64,000 nucleotides of DNA from Rhizobium sp. RCAM05350 (GTDB taxonomy: Bacteria > Pseudomonadota > Alphaproteobacteria > Rhizobiales > Rhizobiaceae), in NCBI GenBank assembly GCA_024426085.1, contig CP087974.1, forward strand, positions 2,232,001-2,296,000. The letters are read 5' to 3'. The notes beneath the pieces are model-generated. The model made no database searches. It was not told the origin of the DNA and worked only from the letters and a program-made list of their open reading frames with translations. This document shows, in pieces, positions 51,781-62,919 of this stretch (within the stretch, counting starts at the first letter, position 1; the number at the start of each line of letters is the position of its first letter). The translations under genes were made by a program, and so were the position numbers.

Positions 51781-52239
51781 ATGGAGATGCAGGGCGAAGA
51801 ACGCATTGCTGCCCGCCGCAATACCGTCTGGGCGGCGCTGAACGATCCCGAAATCTTGCGGCAATGTATTCCCGGCTGTCAGTCGCTGGAGCTCAAATCG
51901 CCGACCGAGCTTTCCGCCAGCGTTAAGATCAAGATCGGCCCGGTTTCGGCATCCTTCTCCGGCGACGTCGTGCTGTCGAACATCAACGCGCCCGAAAGCT
52001 ATACAATTTCCGGCGAGGGCAAGGGCGGCATTGCCGGCTTTGCCAAGGGCGGTGCCGACGTTGTTCTCAAGGAGGATGGCGACGAGACCATTCTGACCTA
52101 TGAGGCCAAGGCCGAAATCGGCGGCAAACTGGCACAGCTCGGCTCGCGGCTGGTCGGCTCCAGCGCCAAGAAGCTTGCCCAGCAATTCTTTGCAGACTTC
52201 AATGCGACGGTTTCGGCGCAGGCCGTGGCAAACAGCTGA
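51781..52239 (+). CDS. CoxG-like SRPBCC family protein
   Basis: This intact 152-residue protein starts MEMQGEERIAARRNTVWAAL, the typical CoxG beginning. The SRPBCC hydrophobic-pocket fold is seen in ILRQCIPGCQSLE and KIKIGPVSASFSG. CoxG is named after carbon monoxide dehydrogenase operons, where it helps membrane anchoring, but many copies such as this one lack cox neighbours. Function here is open. It is divergent from the rRNA methyltransferase. Confidence 0.85.
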   Translation: MEMQGEERIAARRNTVWAALNDPEILRQCIPGCQSLELKSPTELSASVKIKIGPVSASFSGDVVLSNINAPESYTISGEGKGGIAGFAKGGADVVLKEDGDETILTYEAKAEIGGKLAQLGSRLVGSSAKKLAQQFFADFNATVSAQAVANS

Positions 52240-52245
52240 ACAGGA

Positions 52246-52588
52246 TTATTTGGAGGAGGCCGGAAGCAGTGTCTGCGAGGCGATGGTTTCAGGCGCGGGT
52301 GCGGTGCTTTTCGGCTTCAGCATGCCATTTCACCGCTTCATGCGCTTCGTTACGCGCCCGCTTGCGGTATTTGCCCTGCGTGAACCACGTGGTCAGCGAA
52401 CCGACGATCATTCCGAAGATCACCGCGAGAAACAGGAAAACGAAGAACGGCGCAGACGCCGACAGGACGCTATCGGCGGGATTGAACGGATTGAGTGCCA
52501 GCGTCACCATCTGCCGGTTGGCGACCGACAGGACGATCAGGATGATGGCGACCGGAACCAGCACCACGATATTCAACAGCTTCTTCAT
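52246..52588 (-). CDS. LapA-domain (DUF1049) membrane protein, probably frameshifted at 3' end
   Basis: The protein starts MKKLLNIVVLVPVAIILIV (52588). Two hydrophobic helices flank the LapA segment (VANRQMVTLALNPFNPADS), followed by a basic cytoplasmic tail with coiled-coil character. In the frame as given it ends at 52289. A shift near 52310-52330 would add PAPETIASQTLLPASSK and end at the TAA 52246-52248, which looks like natural coding sequence. In E. coli, LapA-type proteins assist LPS assembly control with LapB. It lies downstream of ihfB on the same strand. Confidence 0.75.
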
Positions 52589-52654
52589 CATCATTCCGTG
52601 TCTCCGTCATGCTGCCTGCCCGACGCACTCAAGCACCGGGCGGATCACCACGGC

Positions 52655-52957
52655 TCATTCATCATCTTCGTCATCGGCGCCAGGATTAAGGCGCTCGCGC
52701 AATTCCTTGCCGGTCTTGAAGAAGGGAACCCATTTTTCCTCGACGAACACGCTGTCGCCGGTGCGCGGGTTGCGGCCGGACCGCGAAGGCCGGTTTTTCA
52801 CCGAAAACGCGCCGAAACCACGCAATTCGACCCGGTTTCCGCCCGCCAGGGCATCTGTAATCTCATCGAGAACCGCATTGACGATATTTTCGACGTCACG
52901 GTGATAGAGATGCGGATTGCGTGCCGCAACAATCTGCACCAATTCTGACTTGATCAC
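52655..52957 (-). CDS. ihfB: integration host factor subunit beta
   Basis: This intact protein of 100 residues starts [19 protein letters not shown]. The DNA-binding arm [25 protein letters not shown] and the acidic end ADDEDDE are typical of alphaproteobacterial IHF-beta. With IHF-alpha it bends DNA sharply and assists sigma-54 promoters; the rpoN gene is 3.8 kb away. It is downstream of sppA's region in the leftward group, and lapA follows. Confidence 0.95.
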   Translation of the reverse strand: MIKSELVQIVAARNPHLYHRDVENIVNAVLDEITDALAGGNRVELRGFGAFSVKNRPSRSGRNPRTGDSVFVEEKWVPFFKTGKELRERLNPGADDEDDE

Positions 52958-53092
52958 TGTCGCCCCCTGTTGTGAATTTCTATGTGATCTTAAAGCGTTA
53001 AGCCCATCGGACGGCCTTGTCCACCTCTTCGGTGGGATGCCATGCCGTTTTCAAGCCTCCAAAAACGGCATCCAAAAGGCCATCGCGTGTTT

Positions 53093-54053
53093 TCAGTCGC
53101 CGCCAACCTGCCAAACGGAAACCAGACCGTCAAGAAACAACTTCTCATGACCCAATTTTTCGAGGCTGCCAAGAGACGGAAAAGCCTCATATCCCAAGGA
53201 TTTGAGCCACACGGCCGCGGCCGATCCAAGCCCCGAACGGCAAGGACGTGCTGGGGGCTTTCCACTCGACAACGTCGAGCCCTTTGCCGACCTTGCGGCT
53301 ATCGAGGTATGTCCGGATCTCGTCATCGCCGCCGAGTTCGTCGATGAGCTTGAGCTTCAGCGCCTGGCGGCCGGTAAAGATGCGGCCGTCCGCAAGCTTC
53401 AGCGCCTCGTTACGTGGCAGTTTTCGCCGGTCGGCAACCAGATCGACAAACCAGTTGAAGCTGTCGTCGATCATGGCCTGGATCACCGCCTTGGCATCAT
53501 CGCTGGGCGGATGGAACGGCGACGGCTCGGCTTTCAGCGGTGCGGATTTGATTTCTTCCAGCGACACGCCGATCTTGTCCATCAGGTCCTTGAACTGCGG
53601 ATACTGAAAGATCACGCCGATGGAGCCGGTAATCGAGCTATCGCCCGCAACAATGCGGTCGCCGGCAAGCGCGATCATGTAGCCCGCCGAGGCCGCCAGC
53701 GTGCGCACGTCGGAGACGACCGGCTTCTTGGCGGCAACCTTGCGGATGGCCTTGAACAGCACTTCGCCGCCATAAGTAGTGCCACCAGGCGAGGAAATGG
53801 TGACGACCAGCGCCTTGACCGCATCGGTCTCGGCAATCGTGTTCAGCCGCTCCAGCAATTCACGGTCATCCTGGATGATGCCGGATATATTGACGTGGGC
53901 GATATGCGGCTGGCTGAGCCCGCCTATCCGGCCCGCACCGGAATAGAAATAGGCGGCAACGCCTGCGAGAAGCACGAGTGCAATAGATACTAGCCGCCAG
54001 AAACCGAGCTTCCGCCGCAGTTGGCGCCGGTCGGCGATGGCAAGCTGATCCAT
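53093..54053 (-). CDS. sppA: signal peptide peptidase SppA, frameshifted near 3' end
   Basis: The protein has about 320 residues with one N-terminal anchor helix (residues 18-38, WRLVSIALVLLAGVAAY). It is a serine protease of the S49 family; the Ser nucleophile lies in DSSITGSIGVIFQ, and the Lys is probably in the SxxG-rich region upstream. It degrades cleaved signal peptides in the membrane. The frame breaks near 53225-53240. After it the coding sequence goes on as AAAVWLKSLGYEAFPSLG to a TGA at 53093-53095, not the earlier stop at 53187. Confidence 0.88.
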
Positions 54054-54276
54054 GATCTTTCCTCCTGTTCAAGGGCATAGGGACACATCGCCCCGCATGA
54101 GAAACGCACGGATTCAATAGCGGCAGCGCATGATGTTGTAACCCGGTTTGAACAAAATTCGCGCCTCCATTGTCGTGGAACAAAAAAATCTCCATATTCG
54201 CGTTCACTCACACCGCTTGGCAGGCATGCATACGCGCATTTGCGCCACGATGTTTTTTGAATAACGGGTTTATTTC

Positions 54277-54945
54277 ATGCTGAACGAAGTGCAATTTTCC
54301 GGCGCCTTGCCGCATTCGGGGCCGGTCCTCATCGACGCCTATACTCTTGCGGCGCGCCACTGCGCCGGGTCAGGCGGCTGAAAATCATACTGCCTCTGAT
54401 CGCGGTGCTGATCGGTGCTATTTTCGTTGCCGTTTCCGTGGTGCGGGCCTTTCTGCCGGAGAACCTGCAGATCGAGAACGCGACGATCGAGAATGGCAAG
54501 ATCGTCATGCAGAACCCGGCCATTTCCAGGCGCAACAAGCAGGATATCAGCTATTCGATGAAAGCGACCCGGGCGCTGCAGGACATCGCCAATCCGGACA
54601 TCATCACCCTTGAGACGATCCATGCGGAAATGCCCGTCAACGACACGCTGATCGCCACCGTCGAGGCGACCAGCGGCATTTATGACCGCGGACGCAACAC
54701 GCTGGATATGAACGCCCCCTTCAGCATCACCATGAACAATGGGCTCGTCGCCGATTTCCAAGCTGCCTATCTCGATATCAATGCCGGCGAGATGGAAACG
54801 AAGAAGCCGATTGCAATCAGCATGAAGGGCGGTTCCATTGTTGCACAGTCGCTGAGAATGACGGATAAAGGGACGCATTGTTACATTTGAAGGCATGGTG
54901 AAGGTCGTCGTCGACCCCGCAACCATCCGTAAAACCGCCAACTAG
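54277..54945 (+). CDS. lptC: LPS export ABC transporter periplasmic protein LptC, two frameshifts
   Basis: The protein has about 222 residues: an N-terminal anchor (LKIILPLIAVLIGAIFVAVSVV) and a periplasmic beta-jellyroll LptC domain (IENATIENGKIVMQNPAI, then ATSGIYDRGRNTLDM). Breaks: a missing base at 54360-54363 (LAARH then RRVRRLK) and an extra G near 54870 (MTDKG then RIVTFEGMVKVVV). LptC connects the LptBFG transporter with the LptA bridge in LPS export. It starts the lptC-lptA-lptB operon, which leads into rpoN. Confidence 0.88.
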
Positions 54946-54960
54946 AAAACCGGTGCACAC

Positions 54961-55522
54961 ATGTCGGCCACTTCAGCCTTTTCCTTTCGGCTTGCCGGAA
55001 CATTGATTCTCTTGAGCCTTTTCGCCAGCGCCTCCGTTTCTCCTGCCGCCGCTCAGGCGACAACGAGCAAGATGAAGGGCATGCAGCTTTCCAACGATGC
55101 ACCGATCCAGATCGAAAGCGACAAGCTGGAAATCAAGGATGCGGAAAGCAAGGCCATGTTCTCCGGCAACGTCAAAGTCGTTCAGGGAACGACGACACTG
55201 CAGGCCGGTAATATGGTGGTTTTCTACAAGAAGGGCGGTGGCTCGATTTCCGGCGGCAATGCCGAGATCGATCGTATCGAAGTCACCCAGAAGGTATTCC
55301 TGCAATCGGGGAACCCAGCAAGCCACCGCCGACACCGGCGAATTCAACATGACGGCGCAGACGCTGGTGCTGAAGGGCAAGCAGGTCGTTCTGTCGGAAG
55401 GTAAGAACGTCTTCAGCGGCTGCCAGCTGAACGTCCAGATGGATACCGGCGAGGCACAGCTGGAGGCCTGCGGCGGCCGTGTCCAGATTCAGCTCGACCC
55501 GAAGTCCCAGAAAACGAACTGA
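54961..55522 (+). CDS. lptA: LPS export bridge protein LptA (OstA-like), frameshifted
   Basis: The protein has about 186 residues. A signal peptide (MSATSAFSFRLAGTLILLSL to PAAAQA) precedes the OstA/LptA beta-jellyroll (IQIESDKLEIKDAESKAMF, then NMVVFYKKGGG). One extra G in the run 55308-55311 breaks the frame; without it QSGTQQATADTGEFN continues to the end QLDPKSQKTN. LptA bridges the periplasm for LPS transport. It lies 15 bases after lptC. Confidence 0.93.
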
Positions 55523-55535
55523 TGCAGACGCCGAC

Positions 55536-56343
55536 GTGAACATTCCCTTTCTTCACAAACGCAAACGGGGCAGCAAGCCTGAAGCCGCCGCGCCTGCCCG
55601 CGCGGTCGACAAGGCGCTATGAAGGCACGCTGATCGCGCGCGGCTTGACGAAGGCCTATCGCGGGCGCCGGGTCGTCGATGGCGTGTCGCTTGTGGTGCG
55701 CCGCGGCGAGGCCGTCGGCCTGCTCGGTCCGAACGGCGCCGGCAAGACCACCTGTTTCTACATGATCACCGGCCTTGTGCCGGTCGATGAAGGATCGATC
55801 GAAATCAACGGCAACGATGTCACGTCGATGCCGATGTATCGCCGTGCCCGCCTCGGCGTCGGCTACCTGCCACAGGAAGCCTCGATCTTTCGCGGCCTGA
55901 CCGTCGAGGACAATATTCGCGCGGTTCTCGAGGTGCACGACAAGAACCGTGAGCGGCGCGAAAGCAAGCTCAACGAACTGCTCAACGAGTTCAACATTTC
56001 CCATCTGCGCAAATCGCCGGCGGTTGCCCTTTCGGGCGGCGAGCGGCGACGCCTGGAAATCGCTCGCGCCTTGGCGACCGATCCGACCTTCATGCTGCTC
56101 GACGAACCCTTCGCCGGGGTCGATCCGATTTCGGTGGCCGACATTCAGGCGCTGGTGCGGCACCTGACCTCGCGTGGCATCGGCGTGCTGATCACCGACC
56201 ACAATGTCCGCGAAACACTGGGCCTGATCGACCGCGCCTACATTATCCATGCCGGTGAAGTCCTGACGCATGGACGGGCCAATGACATCGTCACCAACCC
56301 GGACGTCCGCCGCCTCTATCTCGGCGACAATTTCAGCCTCTAA
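55536..56343 (+). CDS. lptB: LPS export ABC transporter ATP-binding protein LptB, frameshifted near 5' end
   Basis: The start is probably GTG at 55536 (VNIPFLHKRKRGSK). The protein of about 269 residues has a short basic N-terminal extension before the ABC domain: Walker A GPNGAGKTTCFY, Q-loop YLPQEASIF, signature ALSGGERRRLEIARAL, Walker B MLLDEPFAGVDP and the H-loop His in LITDHNVRETL. The break at 55614-55617 fits loss of one CG from GCGCGC (DKAR then YEGTLIARG). It powers LPS extraction from the inner membrane. It ends the lpt operon, before a terminator. Confidence 0.95.
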
Positions 56344-56381
56344 GGCTCAAGCGTCTACCAACGCGGTAAACACAAACAGCG

Positions 56382-56407
56382 GCGGCAGGCAAAAATCTGC
56401 CGCTTTT
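56382..56407 (+). terminator. intrinsic terminator after lptB
   Basis: Arms GCGGCAG (56382-56388) and CTGCCGC (56397-56403) with an 8-base A-rich loop are followed by TTTT. It separates lptB from rpoN, which must then have its own promoter. Confidence 0.85.
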
Positions 56408-56749
56408 GGAACAGACTTCTTGACCAGCCGCCGGATTTACGCAATTTCTATGCGAGAAAGAATGCTGCGGTGCAACATTCTTTCGGCGACAACCGAATGT
56501 CTGCGGCTCGTACAAACACGGGCCGGCGTGTAAACAAGCACGAAAACAGGCCGCACCGCCCTGTTTTGTTCACTTCAGACGCCGATTGCATAAAAAATCC
56601 CCGGTGCGTTCGATATTCATCTTATTTACCCCTGCCGCTTGACCAAACCCCATTAATAAGCAATTTTTGGGCCAATTGAAGAACTGGCACTTTCACCCCT
56701 TGAAAAGATGAGGGCCGGCTCGGAGAATTGAGGGGAGTTTTGCGTCAAA
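56408..56749. other. long non-coding leader region of rpoN
   Basis: These 342 bases between the lptB terminator and rpoN hold no gene that I can support. They are AT-rich around 56590-56670. A TGGCAC at 56685-56690 looks like a -24 half-site but has no matching -12 element. Confidence 0.5.
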
Positions 56750-58323
<1,574 letters not shown>

Positions 58324-58431
58324 TCGCTGCCAGCGCTCGGCCACAACCAAACCAACCGCCGGCATTTACCCCCGATATCCCAGCAACCAGCGGGTTTTCG
58401 GTTCCATGTTCCAGTTTTCTTAACTGTTTCG

Positions 58432-58460
58432 TTGACTTCAGCAACAACCGGTAGTATGAG
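58432..58460 (+). promoter_or_regulatory. candidate promoter of hpf
   Basis: TTGACT (58432-58437) and TATGAG (58455-58460) are separated by 17 bases in the rpoN-hpf gap. The leader to the hpf ATG would be about 150 bases. It is a moderate sigma-70 match only. Confidence 0.4.
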
Positions 58461-58617
58461 GCGGCCGCAATGGGCACGGGCATAGAGCCTGCCTTAAGCA
58501 TATCCCTCCAAATCCAGGCCGTTCTGACGCAATTTTTTTTGCGTGCGTGAAGTGCTTGGATGACGGATGCGGTTGGAATAGACTGGCTACGCAAATCACG
58601 AAAAGAGAGGAAACTCC

Positions 58618-59193
58618 ATGAGTGTGCGTGTATCCGGTAAACATATGGAAATCGGCGAAACGTTTCGTCTGCGGATCGAAGACCAGATAGAGCAAGCCGT
58701 AACCAAATATTTTGACGGAGGATATTCAAGCCAGGTCACTGTGGAAAAGTCTGGATCTCGTTTCAGCGCCGATTGCAAGATACACCTCGATTCTGGTGCT
58801 GCCTTGCAGGCGAGTGGCGAAGCGAACGACCCGCAAGCTGCGTTTGACGCTGCATCAGAGCGAATTGCCAAGCGCATTCGCCGGTACAAGCGGAAGCTCA
58901 AGGACCACCACAATGGCAATGGCCATGCTGGATTTGCCGAAGTAGCCTACACCGTAATGGATTCAGTGCCCGACGAAGACGATGATCTTCCGGATAATTA
59001 TGCACCGACGATCGTTGCGGAAAGTTCAAAACAACTGAAGACGATGTCTGTTGCAAACGCCGTGATGGCGCTCGACATGACAGATGATCCCGTTCTGATG
59101 TTCCGTAGTCCTGGCAATGAACAGTTGAATATCGTCTATCGGCGCAACGATGGAAACATTGGCTGGATCGACGCAGCCAATATAAAGGGCTAA
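58618..59193 (+). CDS. hpf: ribosome hibernation promoting factor, long form
   Basis: This intact 191-residue protein starts MSVRVSGKHMEIGETF behind GAGAGGAAA. The N-terminal S30AE domain (residues about 1-105) binds the ribosome. The C-terminal domain (FRSPGNEQLNIVYRRNDGNIG) mediates 100S ribosome dimerisation in long HPF proteins. It acts in stationary phase and under stress. It was formerly called the sigma-54 modulation protein because of its place after rpoN. Confidence 0.95.
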   Translation: MSVRVSGKHMEIGETFRLRIEDQIEQAVTKYFDGGYSSQVTVEKSGSRFSADCKIHLDSGAALQASGEANDPQAAFDAASERIAKRIRRYKRKLKDHHNGNGHAGFAEVAYTVMDSVPDEDDDLPDNYAPTIVAESSKQLKTMSVANAVMALDMTDDPVLMFRSPGNEQLNIVYRRNDGNIGWIDAANIKG

Positions 59194-59202
59194 GTGGATG
59201 AC

Positions 59203-59242
59203 GTCCGGGGCCGGTCAGCCGGCTCCGGACGGTCTGCTTTTT
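59203..59242 (+). terminator. intrinsic terminator between hpf and ptsN
   Basis: Twelve-base arms GTCCGGGGCCGG (59203-59214) and CCGGCTCCGGAC (59219-59230) with one wobble pair surround a 4-base loop. TTTTT follows at 59238-59242, slightly offset from the stem. Confidence 0.8.
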
Positions 59243-59369
59243 CTGGTGGTTTACGCATGGAAGACCGTTGACGGTCCGCCAGTAAAGCGCCGAGAGAAAG
59301 ATGGATGGAACTGCCGTCCGGCAATTTTGCCGGGCGATGCGGTTCCTACCTGCGAACGAGGACAAAAGA

Positions 59370-59832
59370 ATGGCATTGGCAGGCTTGCTGCAGCAGAATG
59401 CGATACTTCCGGCCATGAAGGCCAATTCGAAGAAGCAATTGCTTCAGGAATTGGCGGCAAAAGCATCCAAGATCACTGATCTACCCGGAACGGGAAATAT
59501 TCGACGTCATTCTCCAGCGAGCGCTTAGGATCCACCGGTGTCGGCAACGGCATCATGATTCCACATGGCAAGCTTGCGCATCTGTCGTCGATCGTCGGCA
59601 TTTTCGCGCGACTGGAATCGCCCGTCGATTTTGAAGCGCTGGACGACCAGCCGGTGGACCTGGTTTTCCTGCTGCTCGCCCCTGAAGGCGCTGGCGCCGA
59701 TCACCTGAAGGCACTGTCGCGGATTGCGCGCGTGCTGCGTGATCGGACATGGTCGCCCGGCTGCGGGCAACGGATTCGGCATCGGCGATCTACGCCTTCC
59801 TCAGCGACGATCAGGCCTCCAACGCGGCCTGA
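59370..59832 (+). CDS. ptsN: nitrogen-PTS EIIA protein PtsN, three frameshifts
   Basis: ATG at 59370 follows GAGGACAAAAGA. The reconstructed protein of about 154 residues starts MALAGLLQQNAILPAMK and contains the phosphorylated His in GIMIPHGKL, LESPVDFEALDDQPV and a C-terminal RATDSASAIYAFLS. Breaks: one extra C at about 59483 (ITDLP then EREIFDV), a two-base loss at about 59517-59522 (LQRE then RLGSTG) and a missing G at 59742-59743 (VLRD then RDMVARL). EIIA-Ntr takes part in carbon-nitrogen and potassium regulation. Its stop faces the LuxR gene stop, only two bases apart. Confidence 0.9.
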
Positions 59833-59834
59833 TC

Positions 59835-60656
59835 TCAATACAGCTTCTGCTGGTTGAGATGATCGATGAAAATGCTGAACAACTCCGCCTGGCTGGAAAT
59901 GGCCAGGCGTTTGTAAATGTTCTTGCGGTGAATGCGCACCGTGCCCTCCGAAATACCGATACTTTCCCCGATCGACGCATTGCTATGGCCACGCAGGATG
60001 AGCCGCACGATATTGCGCTGCTGCAGCGTCAGCCGGTCGGCGCAAAGCCTGCCAAAAGCCTCCTCCATCAGATCGTCCCGCCCGGTCTGCGGAAATGCAC
60101 GGTTCGCCTCGCGTTTCCAGCTTGAGCGGATGACCGCCTGCACGATCGGCTCGTAGGCGCGCAGGTTTTCCAGCTCCCGCATCGCTAAAGCCCAGATGAC
60201 CTTTGACGCGCATCAGCGAATAGGTGGCCGTGACGCCGCCCTCCAGCGGCACCAGAAACCCGATCTCCTCGACCAGCGAGCCCTCCTCCGTCGATACGCA
60301 GGGATGGACCTCCCGCGAGGTGCTGAACTGCGTGTCGAAAAATCATCCGGTGCAAGGTCGCGCATCCGCCAGAGCCCAGCCAGATGATGATTGTTGCAGG
60401 CGACATAGAAGGGATCGAGCAGGTAGGCGCCGCCGAGATAGGCCGCCCAGGCTTTTGGCGCCACATGGCGGGTGTAACCGTCATGCAGGAGCAGCGGCCG
60501 TGCGTCATAGGGAAACACGAAGACGCCGGAGAGATCAAAGACCGCCACATGGCGCAGCATTGCATCCAGCGCGTCGCCAAACCCGGGCGTCGAGAGACCA
60601 TCAATCAGGGCGGCAATCTGGCGGGATTCTTCTGGCTGCAAAAGCGGCACCTTCAT
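59835..60656 (-). CDS. LuxR-type transcriptional regulator, two frameshifts
   Basis: The protein has about 274 residues and starts MKVPLLQPEESRQIA. The C-terminal 65 residues form a LuxR/GerE helix-turn-helix (LTLQQRNIVRLILRGHSNASIGESI, TVRIHRKNIYKRL). The N-terminal 170 residues show no clear autoinducer-binding or receiver domain, so the signal is unknown. Breaks: a missing T in the run complementary to 60338-60342 (DDF then FDTQFSTS) and an extra G opposite 60176-60178 (FSDA then ELENLRAYE). It is divergent from the SDR at 60759 and likely controls it. Confidence 0.83.
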
Positions 60657-60758
60657 TCTTCGGGCATTCTTCCGGCGATCTATCCCCTATGGGATATCGA
60701 CAGCCCCCTGTCCGTCAACAATAATCCCCGGAAAGACATCAGCACGAGGAGAATGGCG

Positions 60759-61526
60759 ATGGCTGGCAGGCTTTCCGGAAAGACCGCATTGATCAGCGGA
60801 GGGGCCGGAGGAAGCGGCCTTGCCGCTTCCCAGCTTTCGCCCGCGAAGGCGCCCGCGTCGGGATTGTCGACCTGCCACGCAGCAAGGGTGAAGAAGTCGC
60901 TGCCCAAATCCGCGCCGAAGGCGGACAGGCATTCTTCGCGCCTGCGGATGTTTCGGTTTCCTCCGAGGTCAAAGCGGCCGTCAAAGCGGTGGAAGATACG
61001 TTCGGGGCGATCACCGTCCTCTTCAATCATGCCGGCATTCTGGCCGTCGGGCCTTTCCTCGAAACGGAAGAGGACGAGTGGGACCGGCTGATGGCCGTCA
61101 ACGTGCGCTCAATGTTCCTGATGACCAAGGCCGTGCTGCCGGGCATGCTGGCCGCCGGTGGCGGCAGCATCGTGTCGACCTCCTCGATCTCAGCTGTTGC
61201 TGCCACGCCGATGGAGGTGCTCTACGACACGACCAAGGGCGCCTGCCACATGTCTCGCCCGGGCGATTGCGGTGGAATTCCGCGACCGCGGCATCCGCTC
61301 CAACGCCGTCTGCCCCGGCTTCATCGCCACCGACCATGGCAAGCGCGAACTGGTCGGCCTTGCCAAATATGGCGTCGACGTTTCCGACGCGGCGATTGCC
61401 GCCCAGCAGGGGCGGATGTGCGATCCGATGGAAGTGGCGCAGGCTGCGCTGTTCCTGGCGAGCGATGAATCCAGTTTCGTCAACGGCACGCATCTGTTCG
61501 TCGATAATTGTTTTACGGCGATGTGA
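60759..61526 (+). CDS. SDR family oxidoreductase, two frameshifts
   Basis: The protein has about 255 residues and starts MAGRLSGKTALISGGAGG; GAGGAG lies eight bases upstream. The Rossmann glycine motif is complete in SGGAGG-x-GLA, and the active site is complete as STSSISAVA and YDTTKGA. The C-terminal SSFVNGTHLFVDN is typical of cyclohexanol- and glucose-dehydrogenase-like SDRs. Breaks: a missing T near 60835 (ASQL then FAREGARVGIVD) and an extra base at about 61252 (ACHM then LARAIAVEFRD). It heads the cluster with the flavoprotein and the TPP enzyme. Confidence 0.85.
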
Positions 61527-61549
61527 AGAACAAAGGGGAGAACGGCACC

Positions 61550-62785
61550 ATGATGGAAGCAGGCGGGCACTGGCGCAACTGGGTGGGAAATCAATCATGC
61601 ATCGTCCGGCACCGGGGGGCGCCGGACAGTGAGGCTGCTCTTGCAGACATGGTGCGCGAGGCAACGTCGAACGGGTTGAACGTGCGCTGCGCCGGTTCCG
61701 GGCACTCGTTCACGCCGGTGGCGCTGACCAGCGGGCTGCACCTGACACTCTCCGATCTGCAGGGCATTACCAATATCGACACGGCCTGCAAGCGCGTCTC
61801 CGTCCATGCCGGTACGACGATCAATACGCTGGGCAAGGCGCTGAAGCGCAGCGGGCTCTCGATGATTAACCAGGGCGACATCGACAGCCAGGCGCTGGCG
61901 GGGGCGCTGACGACAGGCACGCACGGCACAGGCCTTACACTCGGCAACATGGCCTCGCAGATCGTCGGCATGCGGCTGGTGCAGCCCGATGGCAGCATTC
62001 TTGCGATCGACGACAGCGAACCGGATATGCTGAACGCTGCGCGCGTTTCCATCGGCATGCTCGGCGTCATCTCCGAGATCACCCTGCAGGTGATGGACAG
62101 CTACAATCTGCATGAGAAACTGTGGCGCTGCACCTTCGACGAATGCATGGAGCAACACGACGATCTCGCCGCCAACCACCGGCATTTCGGCTTCTTCTGG
62201 TGCCCCGTGCCGGAAAGCCGCCACTGCTACTGCCTGCCGGACACATCGTCGGTCTCGACCACGACAGGCCTTTCCGATGTCTGCGAGATGAAGACGATCG
62301 ACATCACCGATGCGCCGCCGATGGAGCGCGCCTTCGAGAAGATCGCCTACTCCTCGGAAATCTATCCGATCGAATATGTGCCCAACTTCCACGAACTGGA
62401 ATATGCCGTGCCGGTCAGATATGGCAAGCAGGCCTGCACCGAGGTGCGCAAGCTGATGCTGGAAAAGCACCCGACCTGCATCTACCCGATCGAATACCGC
62501 TTCACGGCCGGCGACGGCGGCTGGATCAGCCCGTTCTTCGAGCAGGATTCGATCACGCTTTCGGTCTCGGGCCAGCCGGGCACGGACTACTGGAACTACC
62601 TGAAGGACGTCGACGATATCCTGCGCCAGTTCGGCTCACGCCCGCATTGGGGCAAGCTGCATTTCCTGGGCGCCGAGGATGTGACCGCGCTCTATCCACG
62701 CGCCGGGGATTTCCGGGCACTGCGTAACAAGCTCGATCCGGAGGGGCGGTTCTTGAATGATCATCTGAAGCAGCTGTTTGGGTGA
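61550..62785 (+). CDS. FAD-linked aldonolactone-oxidase-like protein
   Basis: This intact protein of about 411 residues starts at ATG 61550 behind GGGGAG. It belongs to the VAO/PCMH flavoprotein family: the FAD-binding [16 protein letters not shown] loop, [17 protein letters not shown], and the ALO-type C-terminal domain with RPHWGKLHF (the HW-x-K motif of sugar-lactone oxidases) and [13 protein letters not shown]. Known relatives oxidise L-gulono- or D-arabinono-1,4-lactone or alditols. The substrate is open. It starts 24 bases after the SDR stop, so an operon is likely. Confidence 0.87.
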   Translation: MMEAGGHWRNWVGNQSCIVRHRGAPDSEAALADMVREATSNGLNVRCAGSGHSFTPVALTSGLHLTLSDLQGITNIDTACKRVSVHAGTTINTLGKALKRSGLSMINQGDIDSQALAGALTTGTHGTGLTLGNMASQIVGMRLVQPDGSILAIDDSEPDMLNAARVSIGMLGVISEITLQVMDSYNLHEKLWRCTFDECMEQHDDLAANHRHFGFFWCPVPESRHCYCLPDTSSVSTTTGLSDVCEMKTIDITDAPPMERAFEKIAYSSEIYPIEYVPNFHELEYAVPVRYGKQACTEVRKLMLEKHPTCIYPIEYRFTAGDGGWISPFFEQDSITLSVSGQPGTDYWNYLKDVDDILRQFGSRPHWGKLHFLGAEDVTALYPRAGDFRALRNKLDPEGRFLNDHLKQLFG

Positions 62786-62919
62786 TATCGAACGGTCTGG
62801 TCGTCGCGACAGATAATGCACTGCCACGCAAATTGTTGGGAGACGGTGTGCGTGGTAGAAACAGCAGGCGCTCATCGTTCTTGAGTGTTCACGCGGCAAT
62901 GGGCGGATGGGGGCTGACC

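Noticed and set aside
54177..54203. EcfG-like motif GGAAC...CGTT upstream of lptC
   Set aside because: The spacer is 19 bases, too long for the 16-17 of the consensus.
56685..56705. Possible sigma-54 promoter (TGGCAC) upstream of rpoN
   Set aside because: The -12 element TTGC is missing at the required spacing; only TTGA appears several bases too far downstream.
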